Of a stretch of 64,000 nt of DNA, positions 1-9,033 are shown piece after piece. This stretch comes from Bog-756 sp963753905. GTDB lineage: Bacteria; Actinomycetota; Acidimicrobiia; Acidimicrobiales; RAAP-2. The number at the start of each line of letters is the position of its first letter. Positions within the stretch are counted from its first letter, which is position 1. The position numbers and the translations under genes are program-made. The stretch spans positions 3,124,491 through 3,188,490 of the forward strand of contig CAVWDZ010000001.1 in NCBI GenBank assembly GCA_963753905.1. The letters are read 5' to 3'. The notes beneath the pieces are model-generated. The model searched no databases and was not told where the DNA came from. It saw only the letters and a list, made by a program, of their open reading frames with translations.

Positions 1-567
1 CTCCATGTCGTGGAGATCGATCGGGAGGCACCCGGTGCGCCGACCCGGGGCGGCTGCACAGAATTCTGCCAACCACCGGTTGTACGCATGGAGGGCCGGC
101 CACACCGGTTCGAGCCCCCTGTCGGTCTGCCCGCCCAGGTACATCGCCGGGGAGAGACCGCCGGCGAGCACCGGCCCCGGGAAGACGACCTCGGCATGGA
201 TCCCCTGGTCCTCGAGGTAGGCGAGCCTCCGACCGTCCGCGTCGGAGGGGAACACCCAGTCGGTGCTGTACCTGGCCAGCCAGCCGCGCGCCCGGGCCGT
301 GTCGACTCCCATGCCTGCCAGGCGTCGGGTGGCCACCGCCCGCACGGCGTCGGGATCGTCGATCTCCCCGGGGTCGAGACCACCGAACATGGGGATGGCC
401 ACCGAGGAGAGATCGCCGAACGCCGCGACCGCTTCGCGATGGGCCGGATCGACGTAGGAGAGGAACTCGTCGAGGCAGTCGGGAGCGGCGTGGGCGTCCG
501 CCGAGACCACGACGTAGGGCTTCCCGGTTCGCAACCCCTCGAGACCCTCACCGGCCACCCGACTCAC
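1..567 (-). CDS. Amidohydrolase family protein (Amidohydro_2-like), C-terminal part outside window
   Basis: The minus strand is open from a GTG at 567 to the window edge (189 codons). The N-terminus reads PYVVVSADAHAAP, with the Asp-Ala-His metal-site start typical of Amidohydro_2 TIM-barrel hydrolases, and LHAYNRWLAEFCAAAPGR further on matches the 'YNRWLAEF' helix of that family. Members are metal-dependent hydrolases or decarboxylases; the substrate cannot be told. The gene is cut by the window edge. The start is uncertain: GTG codons at 558 and 591 are also possible, and the one at 591 has an AGGGAGG ribosome site. Confidence 0.62.
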   Translation of the reverse strand, partial: MSRVAGEGLEGLRTGKPYVVVSADAHAAPDCLDEFLSYVDPAHREAVAAFGDLSSVAIPMFGGLDPGEIDDPDAVRAVATRRLAGMGVDTARARGWLARYSTDWVFPSDADGRRLAYLEDQGIHAEVVFPGPVLAGGLSPAMYLGGQTDRGLEPVWPALHAYNRWLAEFCAAAPGRRTGCLPIDLHDME

Positions 568-703
568 ACCTTCCGTTGCACCACTGGGCACGTCCCTCCC
601 TGGGCGCACACTACAGCGGGTCGCCTCGGGTCGCCCGGGGCGCCTCGGGCAACACGATCCGGTTCGATCGTCCCGGACGGCGGCGGCGGGCTACCGTGAT
701 CCG

Positions 704-1084
704 ATGGACTGGACGGCGTGGTCGGAGCGACTCGAGGCGGCACTCGGACCGGACGGTGACTTCCCATCGTTCTTCGCGCCCGGCGCGCTCTTCAGCGATC
801 CGGTCAACGAGCCCACCGCCGACCTCGCGGCGATCGAGGAGATGACCAATGCGTCGTTCCCCGACTGGCGACAGGAGATCCTCTGGGTCCACGGCGACCA
901 CGAGGGCGGTGCCTTCGAGTGGATCGGCAGGGGAACCCTCGGTGGCACCATCCCGATCATCCTCCACGGGTGCACCGTCGTCGACGTCGACGAGGACGGG
1001 CTGGTGACCCGCTGGCGCGACTACTTCGACCTCAAGGAGATCGAGGACCAGGCCGCCGGCGGAGCAGCTGCCGGCGGCCGCTGA
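704..1084 (+). CDS. NTF2-like / SnoaL-like domain protein
   Basis: This 126-residue protein has the size and pattern of a single NTF2-like (SnoaL) cone-shaped domain: an N-terminal helix, then LFSDPVNEPTADL, a hydrophobic centre and a closing TRWRDYFDLKEI strand-helix, which is the usual end of limonene-epoxide-hydrolase-like or ketosteroid-isomerase-like proteins. No cofactor or substrate can be assigned. It is a single gene divergent from the amidohydrolase and convergent with the phosphoribosyltransferase. Confidence 0.6.
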   Translation: MDWTAWSERLEAALGPDGDFPSFFAPGALFSDPVNEPTADLAAIEEMTNASFPDWRQEILWVHGDHEGGAFEWIGRGTLGGTIPIILHGCTVVDVDEDGLVTRWRDYFDLKEIEDQAAGGAAAGGR

Positions 1085-1090
1085 CGCGGA

Positions 1091-1699
1091 CTACGACCAG
1101 TCCGGCTGCACACCGCCCCACGGATCCGGACGGAAGACGGGCAGCGCGCCGAGTGCCCGGACCAGCGCGGCATCCGGCCCGAGTGCCCCGCGCCAGGCCG
1201 ATCCCTCGGTCATGAGTGTCCCGACGGCGACCGGGGTCCCGCCGGCCCGGCGGATGAGCGCGAGCGCTGCCGACATCGAGGCGCCCGTCGACACGATGTC
1301 GTCGACCACGACGACGCGGCGGCCGCGCACCGACGGGACCCTGGCCGGGTCCATCCGGAGCATCTGGCGGCTCTCCGTCGTGATCGAGCGCACCGGCTCG
1401 GAGTAGGAGTCCCCCAGGTGGATCTTCGGGGTCTTGTGGAGGATCACGTAATCGTCCAGTCCGAGGGCACGGCTGACCTCGATGGCCAACGGGATCCCCA
1501 TGGTGGCAACCGACACCACGACCTCGGGCGAGAGTGGAGCGAGCGCCGCGGCGAGCTCGCGACCTGCCTGATCGGCGAACGTCAACCCGAGGTCGACGGT
1601 GATGAGGAGCGCGATCAGGAGGTCGTCGGCGACAGGCACCAACGGGAGATCGACCTGCTGGGAGCCCACTGTGGCCCGGTACGTGGAAGGGGCTGGCAC
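1091..1699 (-). CDS. Phosphoribosyltransferase family protein
   Basis: The PRPP-binding loop VVVVDDIVSTGAS (residues 129-141 from the GTG start) is diagnostic of type I phosphoribosyltransferases, which move phosphoribose between PRPP and a nucleobase. The segment HKTPKIHLGDSYSEPV upstream of it resembles the flexible loop region of adenine/xanthine-type enzymes, so a purine base is the likely substrate; this is inference. I chose the GTG at 1699 (202 aa) because the longer frame opens only with a TTG at 1735. It lies downstream of the Fur-family gene on the same strand, about 110 bases away. Confidence 0.75.
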   Translation of the reverse strand: MPAPSTYRATVGSQQVDLPLVPVADDLLIALLITVDLGLTFADQAGRELAAALAPLSPEVVVSVATMGIPLAIEVSRALGLDDYVILHKTPKIHLGDSYSEPVRSITTESRQMLRMDPARVPSVRGRRVVVVDDIVSTGASMSAALALIRRAGGTPVAVGTLMTEGSAWRGALGPDAALVRALGALPVFRPDPWGGVQPDWS

Positions 1700-1810
1700 G
1701 GACGAGACTCTCGCCCATGGCCGTGGTCGTCGCAAGAGTGCGGCTCGCCGGGCTCAGCGCCCGGCTGATCACCGGCGGTCCACCCACCAAACCTCGGCGC
1801 GTGGCGGGGG

Positions 1811-2272
1811 TCAGCCTTCCCTGCAGACCGCGCAGCGCCCCAGGATGGCGAAGTGATGGGTGTCGATCTCGAACCCGAACCGCTCCAGGGCGGACGCGGC
1901 CAGGCCGGCGAACAGCTCGTCGGGGGCCGCGACCGCCGCTCCGCAGCTCTGGCACACGAAATGGCAGTGCGCAGTGGCCGCCAGGTGGTAGGTGGCCGGA
2001 CCGTGTCCGAGGTGGGAGTGGACGATGACGCCCAGCTGCTCGAGCTCGTCCAGGTTCCGGTAGATCGTGGAAAGGGCCACGTCCGGCGCCCGGTCCTGGA
2101 CCGCCTCGGCCAGATCCTCGGCCGTCTGGTGTCCGGACCGGTCGAACAGGGCTTCCAGGAGAAGCCGCCTCGGGCTGGTCACCCGTCCGCCGTGCTCGCG
2201 CACCAGGGCCAGCACGTCTTCCACGGTGTGGACTTCGTGGAGGTGCTCGTGGGCGGACTGGGACCGGCTCAC
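1811..2272 (-). CDS. Fur-family metalloregulator
   Basis: This 153-residue protein has the Fur layout: a winged-helix domain with STIYRNLDEL (residues 68-77) as recognition helix, then a dimerisation domain with HCHFVCQSC (102-110) and RCAVC (146-150), giving two CxxC pairs (C107/C110, C147/C150) for the structural zinc. Fur-family proteins repress metal-uptake genes when loaded with iron, zinc, nickel or manganese. Divergence from a NiCoT transporter suggests a nickel- or cobalt-sensing role, but the metal cannot be read from the sequence. Confidence 0.85.
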   Translation of the reverse strand: MSRSQSAHEHLHEVHTVEDVLALVREHGGRVTSPRRLLLEALFDRSGHQTAEDLAEAVQDRAPDVALSTIYRNLDELEQLGVIVHSHLGHGPATYHLAATAHCHFVCQSCGAAVAAPDELFAGLAASALERFGFEIDTHHFAILGRCAVCREG

Positions 2273-2383
2273 AGGAGGATCATCCTAGAGCGAACAGTCC
2301 CTTCTTGCAAGCTGGTCGCATTTACTCTACGGTGGCAACAGTTCTGCTCCCGACCCCCACGTCCCCGCGGAGGAGCCTCCTCG
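2273..2383. promoter_or_regulatory. Divergent fur-nicT intergenic control region
   Basis: This 111-base gap must hold the promoters of both the Fur-family gene and the nickel/cobalt transporter. It is the most AT-rich stretch nearby and contains the short palindrome CTTGCAAG around 2313-2320. I did not find a convincing Fur, Zur or Nur box, so the operator is inferred from layout only. The transporter ribosome site GGAGGAG lies at 2369-2375. Confidence 0.35.
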
Positions 2384-3505
2384 ATGGCAGACCAGATGGG
2401 CCGCATCGCCACGATCCGCGACCGGCTCACACCCGAGGAATGGACCAAGGTCGCCGGCATGGCCGTCGTGACCATCGTGCTCAATGTGGGCGGTTGGTCG
2501 TTGCTCGCTGCCGCGAGCGGTCGCTACCACGTGACCAAGGTGGAGATCTTCGGGTTCGGGACCGGCGTGCTCGCCTACTCGCTCGGGATGCGCCACGCCT
2601 TCGACGCCGACCACATCGCGGCCATCGACAACACCACCCGAAAGCTCATCCAGGAGGGGAAACGACCCCTCACCACCGGCTTCTGGTTCTCACTCGGCCA
2701 TTCCTCGATCGTGTTCATCATGGCGGTGCTGCTCAACCTGGGCATCCGGGCCCTCAACGGTGCGGTCAAGAACAATGCCTCGGCGCTCCACCGTTGGACC
2801 GGCATCATCGGCACGTCGGTCTCGGGCACCTTTCTCTGGGTCATCGGCCTCATGAACCTGGTGGTCCTCGTGTCGATCATCCGGGTCGCCCGCGAGATGC
2901 GCGACGGTCGCTACGACGACACCGAACTCGAGCGCCAACTACAGAACCGCGGCCTCATGAATCGACTCCTCGGCGGCTATGCCAGACGGATCGACCAACC
3001 GTGGAAGATGTTCCCGGTGGGGATGCTGTTCGGGCTCGGCTTCGACACGGCCACCGAGATCGCCCTGCTGGTCCTTGCCGGCACCGCCGTGGTCAGCGGG
3101 CTCCCCTTCTACGCCGTGCTGTCGCTGCCCATCCTCTTCGCGGCGGGAATGTGCCTCTTCGACAGCATCGACGGGTGCTTCATGAACTTCGCGTACGACT
3201 GGGCCTTCGCCAGGCCGATCCGGAAGATCTATTACAACCTCACCATCACCGGGCTCTCGGTCTTCATCGCACTCTTCATCGGGACGGTCGAGATCCTCGG
3301 TCTGCTCGCCCAGGAAGGCGACCTCTCCGGCGGCTTCTGGGCGTTCCTCGCCACGTTCAACCTCAACCGGGCCGGGTTCGTCATCGTCGCCATCTTCGTC
3401 GTCACCTGGATCGTGGCCCTCGCCATCTGGCACTTCGGCGACATCGAGCGCAAGTGGGAGGAACAGGCCACCCGGGCCCGGGCCGGGAGGGTCGCCGTCG
3501 ACTGA
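2384..3505 (+). CDS. NiCoT-family nickel/cobalt transporter
   Basis: The 373-residue membrane protein carries the NiCoT signatures: HAFDADHI (residues 71-78, the HX4DH metal motif in TM2), LGHSSIVF (104-111), LGFDTATE (218-225) and a GMCLFDSIDG motif. NiCoT permeases take up Ni2+ and/or Co2+ for enzymes such as hydrogenase or urease, or for B12. The ATG at 2384 is chosen because GGAGGAG lies 8 bases upstream; the open frame extends further upstream but overlaps the divergent regulator. Probably controlled by the adjacent Fur-family protein. Confidence 0.92.
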   Translation: MADQMGRIATIRDRLTPEEWTKVAGMAVVTIVLNVGGWSLLAAASGRYHVTKVEIFGFGTGVLAYSLGMRHAFDADHIAAIDNTTRKLIQEGKRPLTTGFWFSLGHSSIVFIMAVLLNLGIRALNGAVKNNASALHRWTGIIGTSVSGTFLWVIGLMNLVVLVSIIRVAREMRDGRYDDTELERQLQNRGLMNRLLGGYARRIDQPWKMFPVGMLFGLGFDTATEIALLVLAGTAVVSGLPFYAVLSLPILFAAGMCLFDSIDGCFMNFAYDWAFARPIRKIYYNLTITGLSVFIALFIGTVEILGLLAQEGDLSGGFWAFLATFNLNRAGFVIVAIFVVTWIVALAIWHFGDIERKWEEQATRARAGRVAVD

Positions 3506-3541
3506 GTCGGACGAGGCTGTGGCTGAGCGGCCGGCGGCGAC

Positions 3542-4678
3542 TCAGCTCCGGGGAGGATCGCGAAAGGCGTCGATGACCTCGTCACGCCAGGCCCGCAGCT
3601 CCAGACTGTGCTCCGCATCGGTCCGCCCCAAGCGGACGAGCACGAGGTCGAGAGCGGGGCAGACGTCGAGGTACTGACCCTCGTGCCCTGCCGCCCAGAA
3701 GGTGCCCAGGGGCTCGTCCCGGGTCCACCAGTGGCACCCGTAGAGGTGGCCGTCCTCCGGGTCCACCGACCGGGGTCCGCGCCCGTGGTCGACCCACCCC
3801 TCGGGCAGGAGGCGCCGGTCTCCCCAGACGCCGTCCCGGAGGTAGAGGAGGCCGAACCGTGCGTAGTCCCGGGCCGTGGCGTGCACGTATGAGCCGGCCA
3901 CCCAGGTGCCCGCCGCGTCGAAGCCGGGGATGGCCGACCGCATGCCGATCGGACCGAACAACCGCTCGGAGACGAACCGCCGGTACGGCTCGCCGGGACC
4001 GATCTCCCGGGCGACGATGCCCGAGACGATGACACTCGTGCCGGTCGAGTAGTGGAAGAGCGCCCCCGGTGCGGCGGCAAGCGGCCGGTCCGCTGCGAAG
4101 GCGGCCATGTCGGCCTCGCCGCGGCCGTAGAGCATCTGAAGGACGTCGGAGGTGTCGGGGTCTTCGTACTCCTCGACGAAGGCGAGGCCGTCGCGCATCT
4201 CGAGGAGTTGCTGGAGGGTGATCGACCCTCTCGGGTCCCCTGCGCTCGCCCACTGTGGCACCCGGGCCGGAGCGTCGAGATCGAGCCGGCCCTCGCCGAC
4301 GAGCACGCCGACCGTGGCGTGCAGCATGCTCTTCGCCATCGACCACGACAACAGCGGGGTCTCGGGATGCACCGGCTTGCCCGGACCCTCCCACTGCGGA
4401 AGGGCGCCACCGTACCGCTCGTAGATCAGCTTTCCGCCCTGGACCACGATCACCGCGTAGGTGTCCTGCAGCGGCCCGGCGGGATCGAATGCGGTATCCA
4501 TCAGAGCGCCGAGGTCGACGCCCGGGGGCAGGGGTCCGGTCGGCCAGTCGTCGGCCGGCCAGGGCACGCCGGTCGCCTGTGGCGGCAGGGGTGGGAGGGG
4601 CGAGGTGCGGGTAGGTGAACCGGTCAAGGGACCGAGCATCGCGCGGCTGCCCCGGCCCGCGCAGGCCCGGCACCCCAT
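3542..4678 (-). CDS. Serine hydrolase, beta-lactamase (class C) superfamily
   Basis: The protein has the penicillin-binding/class C beta-lactamase fold signatures: S113-M-A-K116 (SxxK nucleophile), Y210-S-T and a G331-H-E-G box in place of KTG. An HxG third motif is usual in esterase/6-aminohexanoate-dimer-hydrolase-like members, so an amidase or esterase role is more likely than antibiotic hydrolysis. No convincing signal peptide is visible. A start at internal Met14 is possible. It faces away from the aldo/keto reductase gene across a 35-base gap. Confidence 0.82.
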   Translation of the reverse strand: MGCRACAGRGSRAMLGPLTGSPTRTSPLPPLPPQATGVPWPADDWPTGPLPPGVDLGALMDTAFDPAGPLQDTYAVIVVQGGKLIYERYGGALPQWEGPGKPVHPETPLLSWSMAKSMLHATVGVLVGEGRLDLDAPARVPQWASAGDPRGSITLQQLLEMRDGLAFVEEYEDPDTSDVLQMLYGRGEADMAAFAADRPLAAAPGALFHYSTGTSVIVSGIVAREIGPGEPYRRFVSERLFGPIGMRSAIPGFDAAGTWVAGSYVHATARDYARFGLLYLRDGVWGDRRLLPEGWVDHGRGPRSVDPEDGHLYGCHWWTRDEPLGTFWAAGHEGQYLDVCPALDLVLVRLGRTDAEHSLELRAWRDEVIDAFRDPPRS

Positions 4679-4713
4679 AGGATCCCCCCGACAGCCGCAG
4701 AGAAGGAGACACG

Positions 4714-5679
4714 ATGGAGATGGAGTATCGCCGCCTTGGCGGGTCCGGGCTCAGGGTCAGCGTGCTGTCCTTCGGGTCCTGGGTGACCTTCGGGCCCCAA
4801 CTGGCCGGGAAGCTGGCCGAGGACTGCCTGGGCGCAGCGTACGAGGCGGGCGTCAACTTCTTCGACAATGCCGAGGCCTACTCAGCCGGCGAGTCCGAAC
4901 GGATCATGGGCGATGCCATCGCGGCACTCGGCTGGCCGCGCCACACCTATGTGCTCTCGACCAAGCTCTTCTGGGGGATCCACTCGAACGTCAACATGCG
5001 GAACACCCTCAACCGCAAGTACCTCATGCAGGCCCTCGACGGGTCCCTCGAGCGCTTCGGCCTCGACTTCGTCGACCTCGTCTACTGCCACCGGCCCGAC
5101 CCCGAGACCCCGATCGAGGAGACCGTGTGGGCCCTCTCGGACCTCATCGCGTCGGGCAAGGCCCTCTACTGGGGGACCTCTGAGTGGTCGGCCGAGCAGA
5201 TCCGCCAGGCATGGGACATCGCCGACCGGCACCACCTGCACAAGCCGGTCGTCGAGCAACCCCAGTACAACCTGCTGTGGCGGGACCGTGTCGAAACCGA
5301 GTACGCGCAGCTCTACGACAGCATCGGCCTCGGCCTCACCACCTGGAGTCCCCTTGCCTCGGGTCTCCTCTCGGGCAAATACCTCGACGGCGTGCCGGAG
5401 GGATCGCGGGCGACACTGCCCGGCTACGAGTGGCTGGCCAAGATGCTCACCGACAAGGAGCGCAACGAGAAGGTCCGTGAGCTCGCGACCGTGGCCAAGG
5501 AGCTCGACTGCACCCTCGCCCAACTGTCCATCGCCTGGTGCGCGAGGAACCCGCACGTGTCCTCGGTGATCACCGGAGCCAGCCGGGTCGAACAGGTCCA
5601 CGAGAACCTGGGCGCCCTCGACGTGCTGCCCCGGCTGTCAGACGAGATCATGTCCCGCATCGCCGCCATCGCCGTCTGA
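4714..5679 (+). CDS. Aldo/keto reductase (Kv-beta / L-glyceraldehyde-3-phosphate reductase-like)
   Basis: The 321-residue TIM-barrel protein shows the full AKR tetrad: D51, Y56 (DNAEAY), K84 (LSTKLFWG) and H126 (VYCHRPD). EYRRLGGSGLRVSVLSFGSW at the start and the near-terminal VITGASRVEQVHENL match the branch with Kv channel beta subunits and YghZ-like reductases. It should reduce aldehydes or ketones with NADPH in the cytoplasm. AGAAGGAGA lies just upstream of the ATG. Its 3' end overlaps the convergent membrane-protein gene by 42 bases. Confidence 0.9.
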   Translation: MEMEYRRLGGSGLRVSVLSFGSWVTFGPQLAGKLAEDCLGAAYEAGVNFFDNAEAYSAGESERIMGDAIAALGWPRHTYVLSTKLFWGIHSNVNMRNTLNRKYLMQALDGSLERFGLDFVDLVYCHRPDPETPIEETVWALSDLIASGKALYWGTSEWSAEQIRQAWDIADRHHLHKPVVEQPQYNLLWRDRVETEYAQLYDSIGLGLTTWSPLASGLLSGKYLDGVPEGSRATLPGYEWLAKMLTDKERNEKVRELATVAKELDCTLAQLSIAWCARNPHVSSVITGASRVEQVHENLGALDVLPRLSDEIMSRIAAIAV

Positions 5680-6186
5680 CCCGACCCCGGGCGCATCGCC
5701 GGGCGGAGGGAGCCTCTGCGCACGGATGAGCTGCTCGAAGTCGGCGAGGTCGCTCAGGTGCCGGTTGACCCGTCGCACCAGATACAGCGACAAGAGGGCG
5801 GCCGGGATCTCGATGCACACAGCCATCACCGCGGCCTCGAGGAACTGGTTGCGGTTCCCGGATGTCGTCACGTCGAACCAGGCGTCCACGATGAGGAGGG
5901 TGGCCGTCGCTGCCGCCGGGATCTGCACCCGGGGGTCGATGTGGAAGGCGAACCAGGCGGTGCGGATGATCGCCAACACGAGCAGCACGTCGAATCCGAC
6001 CCAGGCCAGGTTGTAGTGACGGTCGATGTCCCGGCCGGGAAGGGTGACCGCCAGGAAGGCGATCCACGGCACGAGACAGACGGCGGCGGCTGCGTACAGC
6101 CACGCCATTCGCCGGGCATCCTGCCGGATGATCTCGATCTCGCGCTCGTGTTCGGGGACGCCTCCGGGACGACTGTCCGAGCTCAC
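5638..6186 (-). CDS. Conserved hypothetical membrane protein
   Basis: This 182-residue protein has four predicted hydrophobic segments: about 29-50 (LYAAAAVCLVPWIAFLAV), 62-82, 90-106 and 117-138. A charged N-terminal tail and a glycine/aspartate-rich C-terminal tail flank them. No catalytic motif is visible. The layout (short N-terminal helix, four TM segments, cytosolic tail) resembles small actinobacterial integral membrane proteins of unknown role. Confidence 0.6.
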   Translation of the reverse strand: MSSDSRPGGVPEHEREIEIIRQDARRMAWLYAAAAVCLVPWIAFLAVTLPGRDIDRHYNLAWVGFDVLLVLAIIRTAWFAFHIDPRVQIPAAATATLLIVDAWFDVTTSGNRNQFLEAAVMAVCIEIPAALLSLYLVRRVNRHLSDLADFEQLIRAQRLPPPGDAPGVGSDGDGGDAGHDLV

Positions 6187-6262
6187 CTCGTCAGCGTACG
6201 AGCCACGGGCCCCGGGTGGCGAGACGTGCCCACGGACCGGCGAACGAGCCCCGGTCGGCGGC

Positions 6263-8383
6263 TCAGCGACGCTGGCTGCGGGACTCGTCGAGCAAGTCGC
6301 CGCGCTTCAAGGCGACCTCCTCGAGCGCCTTCTGGGTGGCGAGGCCGACCACCGTTGGGATCCGGTGCCACGACCCGTCGGCGGCCAGCGACCACGACTG
6401 GACATCGTCGGCCAGGTTGAGGGCGAGGATCTCCTCGAGCTGCACCACCGCGTCGGGGTCGGCGACCGGGATCATGGCCTCCACCCGCCGATCGAGGTTT
6501 CGGCGACGAAGGTCGGCAGAGCCGATGTAGTAGATGGCGGGGCGGCCGGCCGCACCGCCGAAGCGCAGGATCCGCGAGTGCTCGAGGAACCGGCCCACGA
6601 TGGAACGGACCCGGATCGTCTCGGACAGACCCGGGACGCCGGGACGCAGGCAGCAGATGCCGCGGACGATGAGGTCGATCGGGACCCCGGCCTGCGATGC
6701 CCGGTAGAGCGCGTCGACAACGGCCACGTCGTCGAGGCCGTTGACCTTGATGGCGATCCGACCGTCGGCTCCGGCCTCTGCCTCGGCGTCGATGAGCTCG
6801 ACGACCCGCTCGCGGATCCCCCCGGGGGAGGTGACCAGCTCCTGGTAGTGGGGCGGCTGGCTGAAACCGGTGATGTAGTTGAAGAAACGGGTCACGTCCG
6901 CCCCGAGGGCGGGACGCGAGGAGAGCACTCCGAGATCCTCGTACATGCGGGCCGTCTTGGGGTTGTAGTTGCCGGTACCGACATGGCAGTAGAGCCGCAC
7001 CGCGTCGCCGTCTTGACGGACGACCAGGGTCGTCTTGGCGTGGGTCTTGAGCCCCATCAGGCCGTAGATCACGTGGGCCCCCGCCTCTTCCAGCGCACGG
7101 GCCCAGCCGATGTTGGCCTCCTCGTCGAAGCGGGCGGTCACCTCGACCAGCACGGCCACCTGCTTGCCGCGCTCTGCGGCCCGGACCAGGGCGGCCACGA
7201 CCGGGCTGTCGCCGGAGGTGCGGTAGAGGCACTGCTTGATGGCCAGCACGGAAGGATCGTCGGCCGCTTCGTTCATCATCTCCTCGACCGAGGCGGAGAA
7301 GGAGTCGTAGGGGTGATGGACGAGCACGTCCTGACGGTCGAGAACGGTGAAGATGCTCGCGTCCTCCTCGCGCTCGACCGAGGTGAAGGCGGGTGGCACG
7401 AGGGGATTCCACGGCTCGTCGTGGAGCTCGGGTCGATCGAGGGCGTGGATGGCCCAGAGGCAGTCGAGACCGAGTTCGCCGGCGAACCGGTAGACGTCGT
7501 CCGGGCCGAGGCCCAGCTCCTCGGTCAGACGCTCGACCGGTGCCTCCGAGGTGCGCGAATCGATTTCGAGTCGGACGACCGGCAGAAAGCGGCGTCTGCG
7601 GAGCTCCTCCTGGAGGGCAAGGAGCAGGTCGTCCGCGGCGTCGTCATCGAGCGCCAGGTCGGCATCACGGGTGACCCGGAAGACACAGGGTTCCCCGACG
7701 TCCATGCCCGGGAACAGCTCGTCCAGGAAGGCGACCATGATCTGCTCGAGTGGGACGAATCGATCCCCTCCTCCGGGCAGTGGCAGGAGGCGGTCGACGT
7801 TGGGCGGGACCTTGACCCGGGCGAACCGCGCGTTGTCATCCTGCCGGCTCCTCACCTCAACGCCGACGTTGAGGGACAGATTGGAGATGTAGGGGAACGG
7901 GTGGCTCGGGTCGACCGTGAGGGGGGTGACCACCGGGAGGATGAGGCGATCGAAGACCTCGTGGAGGTAGGTGCGGTCGGCCGAATCGAGGTCCTTCCAA
8001 TCGCACAGCTCGATCCCCTCGACGCCGAGGGCGGGTTCGATCATCTGGAGGAGGAGTGCTTCCTGACGGCGGACCATCCGCTCGAGCGAGGCCCGCACGT
8101 CGCGGAGGAGTTGCTCGGGGGTGCTGCCGTTGAGGGCGAGACTCTTGATGCCGGCCACCACCTGACGGCGCAGCCCGGCGACCTGGACCTGGAAGAACTC
8201 ATCGATCCGCTCGCTGAACAGGATGAGGAATTTCACCCGCTCGAGGAGCGGGACATTGTCGTCGGCGACCAGGTCGAGTAGCCGGTCGTTGAAGTCCAGG
8301 TCAGAGAGCTGCCGGGCGAAGTACCGCGACTCGCCGCCGCGCCCCGGTCCACCGGTGGTTCCGCGGAGGGCCTCGATGCTCAC
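6263..8383 (-). CDS. ppk1: Polyphosphate kinase 1
   Basis: This 706-residue protein is a full-length PPK1, which reversibly transfers the ATP gamma-phosphate onto polyphosphate chains. It opens with RYFARQLSDLDFNDRLL, the conserved N-terminal domain, and has the autophosphorylated histidine H448 in KTHAKT followed by H467 in YCHVGTGNYNPKT and a YIGSADLRRRNLDRR segment near the end. I chose the GTG at 8383 because homology begins there; no ribosome site is evident, so a leaderless transcript is possible. Divergent from inorganic pyrophosphatase, linking two phosphate-pool enzymes. Confidence 0.95.
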   Translation of the reverse strand: MSIEALRGTTGGPGRGGESRYFARQLSDLDFNDRLLDLVADDNVPLLERVKFLILFSERIDEFFQVQVAGLRRQVVAGIKSLALNGSTPEQLLRDVRASLERMVRRQEALLLQMIEPALGVEGIELCDWKDLDSADRTYLHEVFDRLILPVVTPLTVDPSHPFPYISNLSLNVGVEVRSRQDDNARFARVKVPPNVDRLLPLPGGGDRFVPLEQIMVAFLDELFPGMDVGEPCVFRVTRDADLALDDDAADDLLLALQEELRRRRFLPVVRLEIDSRTSEAPVERLTEELGLGPDDVYRFAGELGLDCLWAIHALDRPELHDEPWNPLVPPAFTSVEREEDASIFTVLDRQDVLVHHPYDSFSASVEEMMNEAADDPSVLAIKQCLYRTSGDSPVVAALVRAAERGKQVAVLVEVTARFDEEANIGWARALEEAGAHVIYGLMGLKTHAKTTLVVRQDGDAVRLYCHVGTGNYNPKTARMYEDLGVLSSRPALGADVTRFFNYITGFSQPPHYQELVTSPGGIRERVVELIDAEAEAGADGRIAIKVNGLDDVAVVDALYRASQAGVPIDLIVRGICCLRPGVPGLSETIRVRSIVGRFLEHSRILRFGGAAGRPAIYYIGSADLRRRNLDRRVEAMIPVADPDAVVQLEEILALNLADDVQSWSLAADGSWHRIPTVVGLATQKALEEVALKRGDLLDESRSQRR

Positions 8384-8507
8384 GGAAACAGACGTTAGCA
8401 AGGGGTGCTCACGCTGCCCGGACCGGATCCAGCTCCGACGCGGGCACATGGGCCTTGCCACCAGGGATGGGCCACAATGAGGAGGCCGACGACGAAAGGT
8501 ACGGGTG

Positions 8508-9005
8508 ATGCACACGGACCGCACCATCGAGGTAGTCGTGGAGATCCCCCGGGGGAGCCGCAACAAGTACGAGTACGACCACGAGCGACACGTGATCCGC
8601 CTCGACCGTCGGCTCTTCTCGGCGACCTTCTACCCGGCCGACTACGGGTTCGTACCCGACACCCTGGCCGAAGACGGTGACCCGCTCGACGCGCTGGTCC
8701 TCCTCGACGAGCCGACCTTCCCGGGCTGCCTGGTCGAGAGCCGTCCGGTCGGGGTGTTCTGGATGACGGACGAGAAGGGTCCCGACGCCAAGATCATCTC
8801 GGTGGCCTGCGGGGACCCCATGTGGGAGAGCGTCGAGGACCTCGAGGGGCTGCCTCCCCACCTCACCTTCGAGATCGCGCACTTCTTCGAGGTCTACAAG
8901 GACCTCGAGCCCGACAAGCTGACCAAGGTCGGTGGGTTCGACGGGGTCGAGGCCGCATGGGAGGAGATCGACCGGTCCCGCGAACGCGCGACAGCTGCCG
9001 GCTGA
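8508..9005 (+). CDS. ppa: Inorganic pyrophosphatase (family I)
   Basis: The 165-residue protein begins TIEVVVEIPRGSRNKYEYD and has the metal-binding D56-G-D-P-L-D61 motif and YPADYGFVPDTL, all hallmarks of family I soluble pyrophosphatase, which hydrolyses PPi to drive biosynthesis. GAAAGG lies 8 bases before the ATG at 8508; an in-frame GTG directly before it (8505) is an alternative start. Divergent from ppk1. Confidence 0.95.
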   Translation: MHTDRTIEVVVEIPRGSRNKYEYDHERHVIRLDRRLFSATFYPADYGFVPDTLAEDGDPLDALVLLDEPTFPGCLVESRPVGVFWMTDEKGPDAKIISVACGDPMWESVEDLEGLPPHLTFEIAHFFEVYKDLEPDKLTKVGGFDGVEAAWEEIDRSRERATAAG

Positions 9006-9033
9006 CCAGGGCGCCCCACGGGATCCTCCGGGC

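Noticed and set aside
2300..2345. Fur/Nur operator
   Set aside because: CTTGCAAG and scattered GCAA words are present but no arrangement matches a known box.
2305..3576. 423-codon plus-strand frame over the nickel/cobalt transporter
   Set aside because: Arg/His/Pro-rich shadow of the NiCoT gene in another frame.
3582..4868. 428-codon minus-strand frame
   Set aside because: Out-of-frame shadow of the serine hydrolase, very Arg-rich.
6026..8281. 751-codon plus-strand frame
   Set aside because: Antisense shadow of ppk1, which has full family homology on the other strand.
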